From: Pseudomonas sp. H9
Lineage (GTDB): Bacteria > Pseudomonadota > Gammaproteobacteria > Pseudomonadales > Pseudomonadaceae
Length of the DNA stretch: 64,000 bases
NCBI RefSeq assembly: GCF_004353925.1
Contig: NZ_SMOK01000011.1
Span: 372,001 to 436,000 of the forward strand
Direction: 5' to 3'
The notes under the pieces are model-generated. The model was not told the DNA's origin, did not search any database, and saw nothing but the letters and a program-made list of their open reading frames with translations. Position numbers and translations under genes: made by a program. This document shows, in pieces, positions 34,564-43,343 of this stretch (the stretch's first letter is position 1; each line of letters begins with the position of its first letter).

Positions 34564-35994
34564 TCAATGCGCCTTCCGCGGAGAGATGTAACTGCTGATG
34601 AAGGCCGGGTTGACGGCCATGATGCGGCTGTAGACCTCGATACCGAAGTCCACCCAGTCACGCATCAGCTCGCAGTAATGGTAAGTAGGATGTGTCGGGT
34701 CGCCATAGCGGGCATAGCTCTCGTGGTAGCAACCGCCGGAGCACAAGTTGCGGATATGACAGCTGTCACAGCCGGTACCAGTACGGTCCAGGCGCTGAGA
34801 GAGGAAGTCGTTCAACTCAGCCTGTTTCACCCCGCCATGCACGTTGCCGAAGGTCGGCATGCTCGAACCGGTGAAGCGGTGACAGAGATTCAGTTCACCC
34901 TTGTGGTCGACCGCCAGCATTTTCAGCCCGGCACCGCAGGGCAGCGCTTTCTTTTGCCCCTCATGGATGTCGGTGATCAACTGATGCAGGTTGGAGAAGC
35001 CGATATTGCGGTGCTCCAGCGCAGCTTCCAGGTAGCGCCGGCCCAAGGCCTTCATGTTGGCAAAGACCTCGACCAGCTCTTCATTGGTCAGGTTGAAATC
35101 AGACATATCACCGGAGGTGACCGGGGCAAAGCCGACTTCGGCAAATCCCAGCTCATTGAACAGGTGATTCCAGATCGTCTCTACATCCGTGATGCCACGG
35201 GTCAGCGTCACCCGTGCGCCGACTGGACGGCTGCGATAGCGTGACAGCAACAAATCGACCTTGCGCCGCACCACGTCATAAGTGCCTTGCCCACCAACGG
35301 TAATGCGGTTGCGGTCGTGCACGGTCTTCGGCCCGTCAATACTCACCGAAAGGCCAAAGCGGTGGGCATTGAGGTAGTCAATGATCTCTTCTGTCAGCAA
35401 CGTGGCGTTGGTGGTCATGATGAATTCCACCTGCTTGCCTGCTTCGGCAAAACGACGCTCGCAGTAATCGACCATGTGCTCGATCAACGGTCGGTTGGAC
35501 AACGGCTCGCCGCCGAAGAACACCACGCTGTAGCGCTCCTCATCCGGCGACTCCCTGAGCAGCATCTCCACCGAAGCTTCAGCGGTTTGCGCGTTCATTT
35601 TCTTGCCGGCCGAAGGCTTGTCCAGGTCTTCCTTGTAGCAGTAGGTACAGCTGAGGTTGCAGCCGGTATTGACGTTCAGTACCACAGTATTGAGCGCCGT
35701 CCGCTCTACCCTGCTGACACCGAGTTCGGGGGTCAGCGGTGAACCATCGCTGACCAGCTCAAGCGCGATCAGTTCGCGCAAGGTTTCGTTGACGTCCTGC
35801 CCGGCGAAGCGCCCGGCCAAACGTTGCACCAGGTCTTCCGATGTACAGCTCTGCGTGCGCAAGGCGTCGATGATGTCACCGGTCACGTCGTCGGTAGCGA
35901 ACAGCGAACTACTCGGAATGTGGAACAGCATGCGATCGTCGTCCACCCGCACTTCGTGCAGGTTACGCTCGACCAGATTCAAGATTGCGACCAT
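34564..35994 (-). CDS. qhpD: Radical SAM peptide maturase QhpD (thioether cross-linking)
   Basis: The 476-residue enzyme forms the three Cys-Asp/Glu thioether bridges in QhpC. An N-terminal peptide-binding (PqqD/RRE-like) region covers residues 1-95. The radical SAM cluster motif CNLSCTYC follows (Cys112, Cys116, Cys119), with FFGGEPLSN and the barrel after it. A SPASM-type C-terminus with auxiliary cluster cysteines ends the protein (LPCGAGLKMLAV, CHRF, CDSCHIRNLCSGGCY). The gene is directly followed by its substrate qhpC. It is preceded by qhpA 73 nt upstream on the same strand. Confidence 0.96.
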   Translation of the reverse strand: MVAILNLVERNLHEVRVDDDRMLFHIPSSSLFATDDVTGDIIDALRTQSCTSEDLVQRLAGRFAGQDVNETLRELIALELVSDGSPLTPELGVSRVERTALNTVVLNVNTGCNLSCTYCYKEDLDKPSAGKKMNAQTAEASVEMLLRESPDEERYSVVFFGGEPLSNRPLIEHMVDYCERRFAEAGKQVEFIMTTNATLLTEEIIDYLNAHRFGLSVSIDGPKTVHDRNRITVGGQGTYDVVRRKVDLLLSRYRSRPVGARVTLTRGITDVETIWNHLFNELGFAEVGFAPVTSGDMSDFNLTNEELVEVFANMKALGRRYLEAALEHRNIGFSNLHQLITDIHEGQKKALPCGAGLKMLAVDHKGELNLCHRFTGSSMPTFGNVHGGVKQAELNDFLSQRLDRTGTGCDSCHIRNLCSGGCYHESYARYGDPTHPTYHYCELMRDWVDFGIEVYSRIMAVNPAFISSYISPRKAH

Positions 35995-36067
35995 GGCGAT
36001 CTCCCGGAAATGTGCTAAATCGTCGTTACGATTCCAGGCGGGGCAACCCCGCCCGAGCCTCTAGCGG

Positions 36068-37633
36068 TTATGGCAGCGGCGGATTGTTCCAGCGCTGGAC
36101 CGTGACGATCAGTTGTCCTTCACCTTTCATGCCGCCGTCCTCCAGTTGGGCGATCACCTTCAGGTTGCCAACGTTGTTGGTCATCATCTTGCGTTGCGGG
36201 TTCGGGCCGGCGCCACCGGGTACGAACACGCCGTCAGGCTGCATGTCGCCGGCAAACTTCACATCTTCATCTTCCTTGGCTTGCTCATCGAACGGCTCGA
36301 CCGTCCATTTCGCCGGCAGATAACCGATGCGGTAAGGCTGACCATCAGCGCCCTTGCCCCAGGCCTCAGCCTCAAAGCGGCCTTGCACCTTAGGTGTTGC
36401 ACCGCCGTTTTCACCGACCCGGGCAATGGAATACTCAGGCACTACCTTGACCTGGTCGATGTCTTTGTACACCACCAAGTCAACCCCTTTGAGCGAACCC
36501 AGGACCACGCTGCGCGCGCCCGGCACAGCATCAGCGGCAGCTTTGACTTTGACGCGCAGTTTCTGCGGGGTGTTTTCCAGCACTTTCAGGATTTCGACAC
36601 CGGCACCCAGATCCGGCGTGCCGGAGAGGCCGCTGCCCACCAAGGTCAGCTCAGCTTCGCTCCCGGCCTTGATGAAAGCCGGTTGCACCGCCAGCAGCTT
36701 GGCGTTGTCATTTTTTACTGCGCTGAAATCCAGACCACGCTCATCATGCTCGGTTTCGAACATACGCCCTTTCATCTCGCCGTTAAGGGCCGCAAACACC
36801 TGACGCATACGCACATCCCCAAGCTGCAGGCTGGCGCGCCATTCATAACCGTTATAAAGAATCGCCGAGCCCTCGCCGTTGAACGGGGTGCCGTCGGCAT
36901 ACTGCCCCTTGACCTGGACCTTGAAGGTATCGCCGGCATCCTGAGTCACCGTCATCACTCCATGCACATCACCCTTGGCCAGCATGTGGCCGCTGAAGCT
37001 CCATTGCCCGGGCAGGACTTCAGCTTTGGGTTTGTTCTTCTGCCATTCGCTCCAGGCTGAGCTTTCCAATGGGTAGTTTTTCGCCAGCAGCGGTGCGACT
37101 TCTTTGTGTGCCAAACCGTACCAGTCGCGGTCGCGGGACAGCGATTGGTATTCCAGCGATGGCCAGCGGCCAAGGTGGAAGTCCACCAGACGCTCCCATT
37201 CTTTGAGCGGTCGACGCTGTAGCTCGAATCGCGCGCCTGAGTGACAACGGGAACACATCTGGTTGAGGGGTTCGTCGATCTTCTCGACGGTGTTCAAACG
37301 GCGCTCCATGGCGTAGCGCACGCCTTCAGTTTCGCTGGGCGCCAGGCCTTGCTTGTCGGCCAGGAACTTGACCACCGACCGGCGATCCTCATCGCTGATT
37401 TTCAGCCCGTACATCAATTGCATCCGCGCAATGCTCATCAACCACCCTTCGGGTGTTTTGCGCTGATGGCTGATCCGGCTCAAAGCATCATTGCCTTCAG
37501 GGGTATGGCAGGCCATGCACTTGGCGTTGAGAATGGCCTGGCCATCCTTTGCAAACGCAGGCTGCAATGTCGCACTGGCCATCATGGCCAGCGTGCAAGC
37601 ACTCAGGTAATGCCGGAGTCGTGTTGTCTTCAA
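36068..37633 (-). CDS. qhpA: Quinohemoprotein amine dehydrogenase alpha subunit (di-heme cytochrome c)
   Basis: The roughly 521-residue periplasmic subunit begins with a signal peptide (HYLSACTLAMMASATLQPAFA). It carries two c-type heme motifs, CMACH near residue 39-43 and CSRCH near residue 130, followed by beta-sandwich domains as in the known alpha subunit. It passes electrons from CTQ to a periplasmic acceptor such as a cytochrome or azurin. A TTG at 37633 with GGAGG 7 nt upstream is the best start; a TTG two codons earlier is possible. A sigma-54-like promoter and palindromic site lie upstream. Confidence 0.94.
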   Translation of the reverse strand: MKTTRLRHYLSACTLAMMASATLQPAFAKDGQAILNAKCMACHTPEGNDALSRISHQRKTPEGWLMSIARMQLMYGLKISDEDRRSVVKFLADKQGLAPSETEGVRYAMERRLNTVEKIDEPLNQMCSRCHSGARFELQRRPLKEWERLVDFHLGRWPSLEYQSLSRDRDWYGLAHKEVAPLLAKNYPLESSAWSEWQKNKPKAEVLPGQWSFSGHMLAKGDVHGVMTVTQDAGDTFKVQVKGQYADGTPFNGEGSAILYNGYEWRASLQLGDVRMRQVFAALNGEMKGRMFETEHDERGLDFSAVKNDNAKLLAVQPAFIKAGSEAELTLVGSGLSGTPDLGAGVEILKVLENTPQKLRVKVKAAADAVPGARSVVLGSLKGVDLVVYKDIDQVKVVPEYSIARVGENGGATPKVQGRFEAEAWGKGADGQPYRIGYLPAKWTVEPFDEQAKEDEDVKFAGDMQPDGVFVPGGAGPNPQRKMMTNNVGNLKVIAQLEDGGMKGEGQLIVTVQRWNNPPLP

Positions 37634-37711
37634 GGTCAAGCCTCCACGGTATTGTTGTTATAAATCTTCCGCGCCCGGCGAAGGGCTATTCAGCACATCT
37701 GCATCATGTAA

Positions 37712-37728
37712 AGCACATCACATGCCAA
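37712..37728 (-). promoter_or_regulatory. Sigma-54-type promoter upstream of qhpA
   Basis: Read on the minus strand the site is TTGGCATGTGATGTGCT. It keeps the -24 GG and -12 GC of the consensus, with mismatches at CAC (CAT) and TTGC (GTGC). It lies 79 nt upstream of the qhpA start. Confidence 0.5.
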
Positions 37729-37825
37729 GATATTTTTTCTCTTACATAACAGTTAGTTACTTATAAATGGCATGGACAGGCTGGCTTTACACACGCATGA
37801 CGGCGTCTTATTTCGCGATCACTGT

Positions 37826-40015
37826 CTAACTCTGAGACACCGGTGTCTCGTTTCGGGAAGCATGACCGTGGCCTGGCATTGCGAGCATGCCAAGCACCAT
37901 CGCCGACAAGCCAACCCAGACCAGCGATACAAACGGATAGCGCCGGATCACAACGACCCCCTGAATCTCATGGCTGCTGCCTTCAGCTTGGCTGCCGACC
38001 TGCATCAACCGTGGCGAAGCCGGTACCCATACCTGCAGGTCCTGCGCCCAGCCACGCACAATGAAGGGGTGCAGTACATAACCCGGGTCGCCCACGTGAC
38101 GTGCATAACGGTAATCAAGTATCTCGCACAGCTGCCGAACCGGACCCTGATAGCCCGGCGGCAATTCGCGCCGATCCTGAAACAAGGCTTGCCCGGCGAC
38201 CACCTGGCCCTCGCTGCGTAACTCCACCTGGGCCACCGCCTGGTAACCCGAGAAGTTCGCCTCACTGCTCAGGGGCAGAATGCGTACCTGCATCTGGTCC
38301 GCTACTCGATGCCACTCCTGCGGTGCAGAAGCGGAAGCAATATTGATCGGCATATAAGAGTTGAGCGCAGTTGCCAGCAGACCGCCGATCAGGGCTACCA
38401 CCGCCCCGCCATGAATCAATGCCAGAGGGCCTGTGTGGCGCAGCGTTCCGAGTCGGCGGCTGCGCCACAGCACTGATGCGCCCCAAGCCACGCATGCTGA
38501 GAGCAAGAACATTGCCGCGAGCAAGGCCGCATCCAGCCAGGGCAGCACGTCGACAATGCTTTGCGACAATACCCCTTCCCCCGTGTAGCGCGAGGTCAGC
38601 CAGGCACCGCGCCAAGCGGTCAGCGCCACCCACAGGCTCATGACCAAGGTGATGACGCTGGCGATCCGTGTGCGCATGCACCGGCGCAGAAACACCCAGC
38701 CCCCCAGTAAGCCCAGCAACATGATCACCGGCGTCAGCCATATGCCGAGCGTGTGACCATTGACATCCCAATGGTCGAACGCCCTGCGCAATCCCGCCAA
38801 CTCTTCAGCAGTGGCCCAGGTGACCAGCGTTTCGAAGAAGGGTTTGAGCTCCGAGGCTTTCTCAAGTTGCAGCCACTCACCAATATGCGCGCTGAGTAGC
38901 GCAGCGACTGCCAGCAATGCTGCACCGGCAAACAACCACATCGAGAGATCAAGGCCCCAGTCAGAGGCCGACCGGCGTATCTTCTTCACCCTCGGGACTG
39001 ATCGCGTAAACGCCTTCCAGGCATAGCCGACCATCAACCCAAGGATGACGACCGCCAATGCCAGATGGCTCAGCCAAGAAGTCGTACCGATGTAGCGGTG
39101 CGAGCTGGCCACGACCTCGCTGCGCGTCACCGACATGGCAATGCAAGCTAATGCTGCGGTCAGCAGGCTCAGTATCGGCAGCAGTCGCCAATTGTTGCCC
39201 ATTGCGCGCCAGCGCCGAGCCCCATGCAAGACAGCCCCAAGCATCGCCCACACCGCGAAGGCGGCCGTTTGTACCGGGTCCCAGTGCCAGAGCTGACCAA
39301 AGGTAAAGTCTTCAAGCGCCCAGACCATGCCCATGCCGATACCGGCGGTCAGTACCAGCCAGGCGCGCCTGCTGTAGGTGGACGCAATCCGCCCGTACGC
39401 GCCGCTGGCGCGCCCCAATCCATCGAGCGCGGCACCGGCGGGGGCTATTGCCCACGCGTAAGCAGCAAGAATCAGCGGCGCATGAAACGCCATCCAAATG
39501 GTCTGCAAATGCGCATTCATGCCTTGGCTCGTTTGAGCGGCAAGCCAGTCCGACGGTGTTGCGGTGAAGGGCCCAAGCCAAGCGGCGGCCAGTGCGTACC
39601 AGGCAGCAACCAGAGCATTGGCGCGCCCGGCCCACCCGGGTAACGACGCGTTGCGCAATCCGATGGTCATGCAAATGGTTGCTAGCAGGAGCACCGTACC
39701 TTCGTCCCCGCCCCAGAGATTGGCGATTTTCAGGTAAGCCGGCAACGCCGCACTGCTGTAGAGCCAGATGTAGCGCAAATGGAAATGGTCAGCCAGCAGG
39801 TGCAGAATCAGGCTTAAACAAGCGCCGAAGAGCATGATCAAGGCCAACTGCCAGAGCACAATGCGCCGCGACGGTCGCAGTGTGCCCAGCGCAATCAGTA
39901 CGGCCACCAGCACCAACAGCAGGTTGCCGGTTTGTGGCAGGAACCAGAGCAGCGCACAAGACAGGCACAACCCCAGCCCCCATCGCCAGCGTGAATCGAA
40001 TCGTAGGTCACTCAC
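37826..40015 (-). CDS. CcmF-like cytochrome c heme lyase in the amine dehydrogenase locus
   Basis: The 729-residue membrane protein has about 14 hydrophobic helices and CcmF/NrfE layout. It shows a WWD-like stretch (LWGGDEGTVLLLATICMTIGL), a second one (LWHWDPVQTAAFAVWAMLGA), and periplasmic loops. The histidines that ligate heme in CcmF have counterparts in WMAFHAPLIL, GAVLHGARR, VASSHRYIG and LALIHGGAVV. It probably attaches heme to the QhpA CXXCH motifs. It is divergent from the aldehyde dehydrogenase gene and 192 nt upstream of qhpA on the same strand. The last codons contain a regulatory palindrome. Confidence 0.82.
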   Translation of the reverse strand: MSDLRFDSRWRWGLGLCLSCALLWFLPQTGNLLLVLVAVLIALGTLRPSRRIVLWQLALIMLFGACLSLILHLLADHFHLRYIWLYSSAALPAYLKIANLWGGDEGTVLLLATICMTIGLRNASLPGWAGRANALVAAWYALAAAWLGPFTATPSDWLAAQTSQGMNAHLQTIWMAFHAPLILAAYAWAIAPAGAALDGLGRASGAYGRIASTYSRRAWLVLTAGIGMGMVWALEDFTFGQLWHWDPVQTAAFAVWAMLGAVLHGARRWRAMGNNWRLLPILSLLTAALACIAMSVTRSEVVASSHRYIGTTSWLSHLALAVVILGLMVGYAWKAFTRSVPRVKKIRRSASDWGLDLSMWLFAGAALLAVAALLSAHIGEWLQLEKASELKPFFETLVTWATAEELAGLRRAFDHWDVNGHTLGIWLTPVIMLLGLLGGWVFLRRCMRTRIASVITLVMSLWVALTAWRGAWLTSRYTGEGVLSQSIVDVLPWLDAALLAAMFLLSACVAWGASVLWRSRRLGTLRHTGPLALIHGGAVVALIGGLLATALNSYMPINIASASAPQEWHRVADQMQVRILPLSSEANFSGYQAVAQVELRSEGQVVAGQALFQDRRELPPGYQGPVRQLCEILDYRYARHVGDPGYVLHPFIVRGWAQDLQVWVPASPRLMQVGSQAEGSSHEIQGVVVIRRYPFVSLVWVGLSAMVLGMLAMPGHGHASRNETPVSQS
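37834..37849. promoter_or_regulatory. Palindromic activator site (GAGACACCGGTGTCTC)
   Basis: A perfect 16-bp palindrome, GAGACACCGGTGTCTC, lies within the last codons of the CcmF-like gene, about 107 bp upstream of the qhpA sigma-54-like promoter. It shares the GAGACA half-site with the palindrome at 40163, and probably binds the AcoR-type activator encoded at 47051. Confidence 0.65.
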
Positions 40016-40051
40016 GAGTGGATCTCCTTTTTGTTGTTATCCAAGCGACCA

Positions 40052-40068
40052 GACAAATTGTGTGCCAA
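40052..40068 (-). promoter_or_regulatory. Possible sigma-54 promoter of the CcmF-like gene
   Basis: On the minus strand TTGGCACACAATTTGTC matches the -24 element fully, but has TTGT instead of TTGC at -12. It lies 37 nt upstream of the CcmF-like start and about 95 bp from the palindrome at 40163. Confidence 0.4.
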
Positions 40069-40162
40069 GCTGATTTAATGCTTTTGAAACAGGTAGTTAG
40101 GTGGAAAGCGCAAACGCGTCACTAAGCGATTCTGTGTTGTTCTGCGACAGCCAGTGCCAGAC

Positions 40163-40177
40163 TGAGACACTGTCTCA
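40163..40177. promoter_or_regulatory. Palindromic activator site shared by divergent promoters (TGAGACACTGTCTCA)
   Basis: A perfect palindrome, TGAGACA-C-TGTCTCA, sits between the divergent CcmF-like and aldehyde dehydrogenase genes. It is about 108 bp upstream of the consensus sigma-54 promoter at 40285. Its position and its likeness to the site at 37834 mark it as an enhancer for the AcoR-type activator. Confidence 0.7.
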
Positions 40178-40284
40178 TCACGCGTCTGATGCATCTCAAA
40201 CTGCTACAGTCCAAGCGCCTGCGGGCCGCGCACTCGGACGCTGCACCTCCGGGAGACCCCTGGCCTAGAGGGCCTGGAGAAGTT

Positions 40285-40299
40285 TGGCACGGCAGTTGC
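40285..40299 (+). promoter_or_regulatory. Sigma-54 promoter of the aldehyde dehydrogenase gene
   Basis: TGGCACGGCAGTTGC is an exact match to the sigma-54 consensus (TGGCAC, 5-nt spacer, TTGC), preceded by a T. It lies 40 nt upstream of the start codon at 40339. Confidence 0.85.
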
Positions 40300-40338
40300 G
40301 TCGGGACTGCGCAACACTCCCCACAGAGCCCTGACATC

Positions 40339-41832
40339 ATGTCCAATGAGCTACCTATCCTTGCGCAAACACGTGCCTTCACCGCTCGACCACTGAAGAT
40401 GTTGATCGGCGGGCAGTGGTCAGTCGCTGCAAGCGGCCAGACCATGAATTTTCGCAACCCGGCTACGGGTGAAATCCTGGGTAACGTCCCTGCTGCAGAT
40501 TCACAGGATGTCGATCGCGCCGTACAGGCAGCGCGCCAGGCATTCGACGACTCACCCTGGAGCCGCATGCGCCCCCGTGAGCGGCAAAACCTGCTGTGGC
40601 GCCTGGCCGAACTGATGGAGCGCGATGCTCAGGAACTGGCCGAGCTGGAGTGCCTGAATAACGGAAAAAGCGCTGCCGTGGCGAAAGTCATGGACGTGCA
40701 ACTGGCAATTGATTTCCTGCGCTACATGGCTGGCTGGGCCACCAAAATCGAAGGCACCACAGTTGAGCCATCCCTGCCCTTGATGCCCAATGACCAGTTT
40801 CATGGTTTCATCCGCCGCGAAGCGATCGGCGTGGTCGGCGCTATCGTCGCCTGGAACTTCCCGCTATTGCTGGCCTGCTGGAAGCTCGGCCCGGCGTTGG
40901 CCACCGGCTGCACCGTGGTGCTCAAACCGGCGGACGAAACCCCGCTGACCGCATTGAAACTGGCCGAACTGGTGCAAGAGGCCGGTTACCCGGACGGCGT
41001 GTTCAATGTCATCACCGGCACTGGCCTGAACGCCGGCGCTGCCCTCACCCGCCACCCAGGCGTCGACAAGCTGACCTTCACCGGCTCCACTGAGGTCGGC
41101 AAGCAGATCGGCAAAGCAGCGATGGAAAACATGACCCGCGTTACCCTGGAACTGGGGGGTAAGTCACCGACCATCGTCATGCCCGACGCCAACCTGCAAG
41201 AAGCTGCTGCCGGTGCCGCCACGGCGATCTTCTTCAACCAGGGTCAGGTGTGCTGCGCCGGCTCGCGCCTGTACGTACACCGCAAGCATTTTGACAACGT
41301 GGTGGCCGATATCGCCGCGATTGCCAACGGCATGACCCTCGGTAACGGCCTCGACCCGAAGGTGCAGATGGGCCCGCTGATTTCCGCCAAGCAACAGGAT
41401 CGCGTCACCGGCTACATCAACCTTGGCCGTGAACTCGGTGCCACCGTTGCCTGTGGTGGCGAAGGCTTTGGCCCAGGCTATTTCGTCAGGCCCACGGTTA
41501 TCGTTGACGTCGACCAACGCCACCGGCTGGTGCAGGAAGAAATCTTCGGCCCAGTGCTGGTAGCCATGCCGTTTGATGACATCGATGAAGTGATTGGTAT
41601 GGCCAACGACAACCCTTATGGCCTGGGTGCCAGCATCTGGTCCAACGACCTCGCGGCCGTGCACCGCATGATCCCGCGGATCAAGTCGGGCTCGGTATGG
41701 GTCAATTGCCACAGCGCCCTCGACCCGTCGCTGCCGTTTGGTGGCTACAAGCTGTCGGGCGTTGGCCGCGAAATGGGCGCGGCAGCCATCGAGCACTACA
41801 CCGAACTGAAGTCGGTGCTGATCAAGCTCTAA
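40339..41832 (+). CDS. peaE: Aldehyde dehydrogenase (phenylacetaldehyde dehydrogenase type)
   Basis: The 497-residue enzyme has Asn173 (VAWNFPLL), Glu271 (TLELGGKSP) and the nucleophile in NQGQVCCAGS (Cys305/306), with the NAD loop FTGSTEVGKQIG. The sequence type is that of phenylacetaldehyde dehydrogenases (FeaB/PadA). It should oxidise the aldehyde released by the periplasmic amine dehydrogenase to the acid. The ATG at 40339 (MSNELPIL) is preferred over an upstream in-frame start, since the sigma-54 promoter lies between. The symbol follows the P. putida pea nomenclature and is given from context. The natural substrate may also include indole-3-acetaldehyde. Confidence 0.9.
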   Translation: MSNELPILAQTRAFTARPLKMLIGGQWSVAASGQTMNFRNPATGEILGNVPAADSQDVDRAVQAARQAFDDSPWSRMRPRERQNLLWRLAELMERDAQELAELECLNNGKSAAVAKVMDVQLAIDFLRYMAGWATKIEGTTVEPSLPLMPNDQFHGFIRREAIGVVGAIVAWNFPLLLACWKLGPALATGCTVVLKPADETPLTALKLAELVQEAGYPDGVFNVITGTGLNAGAALTRHPGVDKLTFTGSTEVGKQIGKAAMENMTRVTLELGGKSPTIVMPDANLQEAAAGAATAIFFNQGQVCCAGSRLYVHRKHFDNVVADIAAIANGMTLGNGLDPKVQMGPLISAKQQDRVTGYINLGRELGATVACGGEGFGPGYFVRPTVIVDVDQRHRLVQEEIFGPVLVAMPFDDIDEVIGMANDNPYGLGASIWSNDLAAVHRMIPRIKSGSVWVNCHSALDPSLPFGGYKLSGVGREMGAAAIEHYTELKSVLIKL

Positions 41833-41847
41833 GTCACTCACCGCACA

Positions 41848-41888
41848 CCGTACCTGTAAACGCCTTGGCGATTTGGCGCCAGGTACGG
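41848..41888 (+). terminator. Inverted repeat between peaE and the outer-membrane protein gene
   Basis: CCGTACCTG (41848-41856) and CAGGTACGG (41880-41888) are exact inverted repeats 23 nt apart, with a further short GCC/GGC stem inside. There is no U-run, so it may act as an attenuator or mRNA stabiliser. Confidence 0.45.
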
Positions 41889-41950
41889 CTGTGGCCAGCT
41901 ATTCGAAGTTTCAGCGTCCGACACCAATAAAAACAACAAGGAGCACCCCG

Positions 41951-43270
41951 ATGACCCCTTCCCCTCGAACGCGCCTGGCTCTGACCTTGGCGTTACTGGC
42001 CGGCAGCAGCCAGGCCCATGAGCTCTACAACCAGAACGGCAGCGTGCTCAATGCTGACCTCGAAGCGCTGTTCGGGGTGTTTCACAGCGACGAAAGTTAC
42101 GCCATTGGCAGCAGCCGCCAACCCGGCAGCAGCGCCTGGCGCGAGGGCTACGTCAAGTACGGCCTGAGTGCCAGCCAGACCCTGGCCGACACAGGCAGCC
42201 TGTATGGCGCCTTCAACCTGCTCAGCTCGGCCACGTGGGGCGACGGCGACGCTGCCGGCCTGACCCTTGGCAGCGAACGCCGCACTGCTGTCGAAGATGC
42301 GTACCTGGGCTGGCGATCCGCCAGCCTGTTCCCGGCGCTGGGTGAGAATGGCGTGGACATTTCCGGCGGCCGTCAGATGCTTACCCTCGGAGAGGGTTTC
42401 CTGATCCAGGGCGACCCGGTCAACCTCGGCAAGGTCGACCTGGGCGCCAACTTCAACCGCGGTGGCGCCTATTACCTGGCCGCGCGCAAAGCCTTCGACC
42501 GCACAGCAGTACTGCGCCTGGGCGGTGCCGATGGGCTACGGGGCGACCTGATGTGGCTCAAGTCTGACAACCATTATCAAGCCGACACCGAGCTGGCCAT
42601 TGCCAACCTTGAGCACGTCAGCGAAACCACAACCGTTGGCCTGTCGTGGATTCATGGCCTTGACGTTGACCAGCGCTACGCTTCGATCCTCGGCCTGACC
42701 GAGCGCGACGGCATGGACACGGTCAGCCTGCGCGGACGCAGCAGCCTGGGCATCAAAGACCTGCAAGTAGCCGGCGAATATGTGACCCAAGACAAGGACA
42801 GCGGCCGCGAAAACGCCTGGTACCTGGAAAGCGCCTGGACCTTCTCCGATGTGCTCTGGAGCCCCACCGCGACCTACCGTTACAGCCGCTTCTCGGAAAC
42901 CTTCGACCCGTTGTTCTACGGCGCCAGCCGTGGCTATGGCACCTGGTTCCAGGGTGAAGTCGCCGCCAACTACGCCGGGCCCTTCAACAGCAACAGCCAG
43001 GTCCATCATGTCGGCCTGAAAGCAACGCCTCGCGAGAACCTGACCCTGGGTGCGTTGTACTTTGACTTCGCCACGCTCGACAAAGACCGCGGCAACCTGG
43101 GCGGGCGGGAGCTGGACCTGTACGTGGAATGGATGGTCAACGACCACCTGCTGATCAGCCCGCTGATCGGCTTCTACAAACCCGAACGCAGCGCCGAAGA
43201 CGGCGGTTTGCAACTGGGCAGCCTCGACACCAACACCTACTTGCAATTGCTGGTCGGCACCTTCTTTTAG
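41951..43270 (+). CDS. Outer-membrane beta-barrel protein (porin-like) of the amine locus
   Basis: The 439-residue protein has a signal peptide (TRLALTLALLAGSSQAHE). A pattern of alternating short strands typical of barrels follows, with a C-terminal Phe (LQLLVGTFF). It starts at an ATG with AAGGAG 7 nt upstream. It resembles Pseudomonas alginate-export-like or general outer-membrane channels only in general build; I do not recognise a specific family. Placed between the aldehyde dehydrogenase and the maturation genes, it could admit the amine substrate. It is convergent with qhpG. Confidence 0.75.
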   Translation: MTPSPRTRLALTLALLAGSSQAHELYNQNGSVLNADLEALFGVFHSDESYAIGSSRQPGSSAWREGYVKYGLSASQTLADTGSLYGAFNLLSSATWGDGDAAGLTLGSERRTAVEDAYLGWRSASLFPALGENGVDISGGRQMLTLGEGFLIQGDPVNLGKVDLGANFNRGGAYYLAARKAFDRTAVLRLGGADGLRGDLMWLKSDNHYQADTELAIANLEHVSETTTVGLSWIHGLDVDQRYASILGLTERDGMDTVSLRGRSSLGIKDLQVAGEYVTQDKDSGRENAWYLESAWTFSDVLWSPTATYRYSRFSETFDPLFYGASRGYGTWFQGEVAANYAGPFNSNSQVHHVGLKATPRENLTLGALYFDFATLDKDRGNLGGRELDLYVEWMVNDHLLISPLIGFYKPERSAEDGGLQLGSLDTNTYLQLLVGTFF

Positions 43271-43273
43271 CGT

Positions 43274-43343
43274 GTAGGAGCGGGCTTGCCCCGCGAGGCG
43301 ATGTGGTTAACACACCGCTATCGCGGGGCAAGCCCGCTCCTAC
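43274..43343. repeat. REP element pair between convergent genes
   Basis: An inverted REP pair between the porin-like gene and qhpG. Its right end supplies the qhpG stop codon TAG. Confidence 0.92.
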
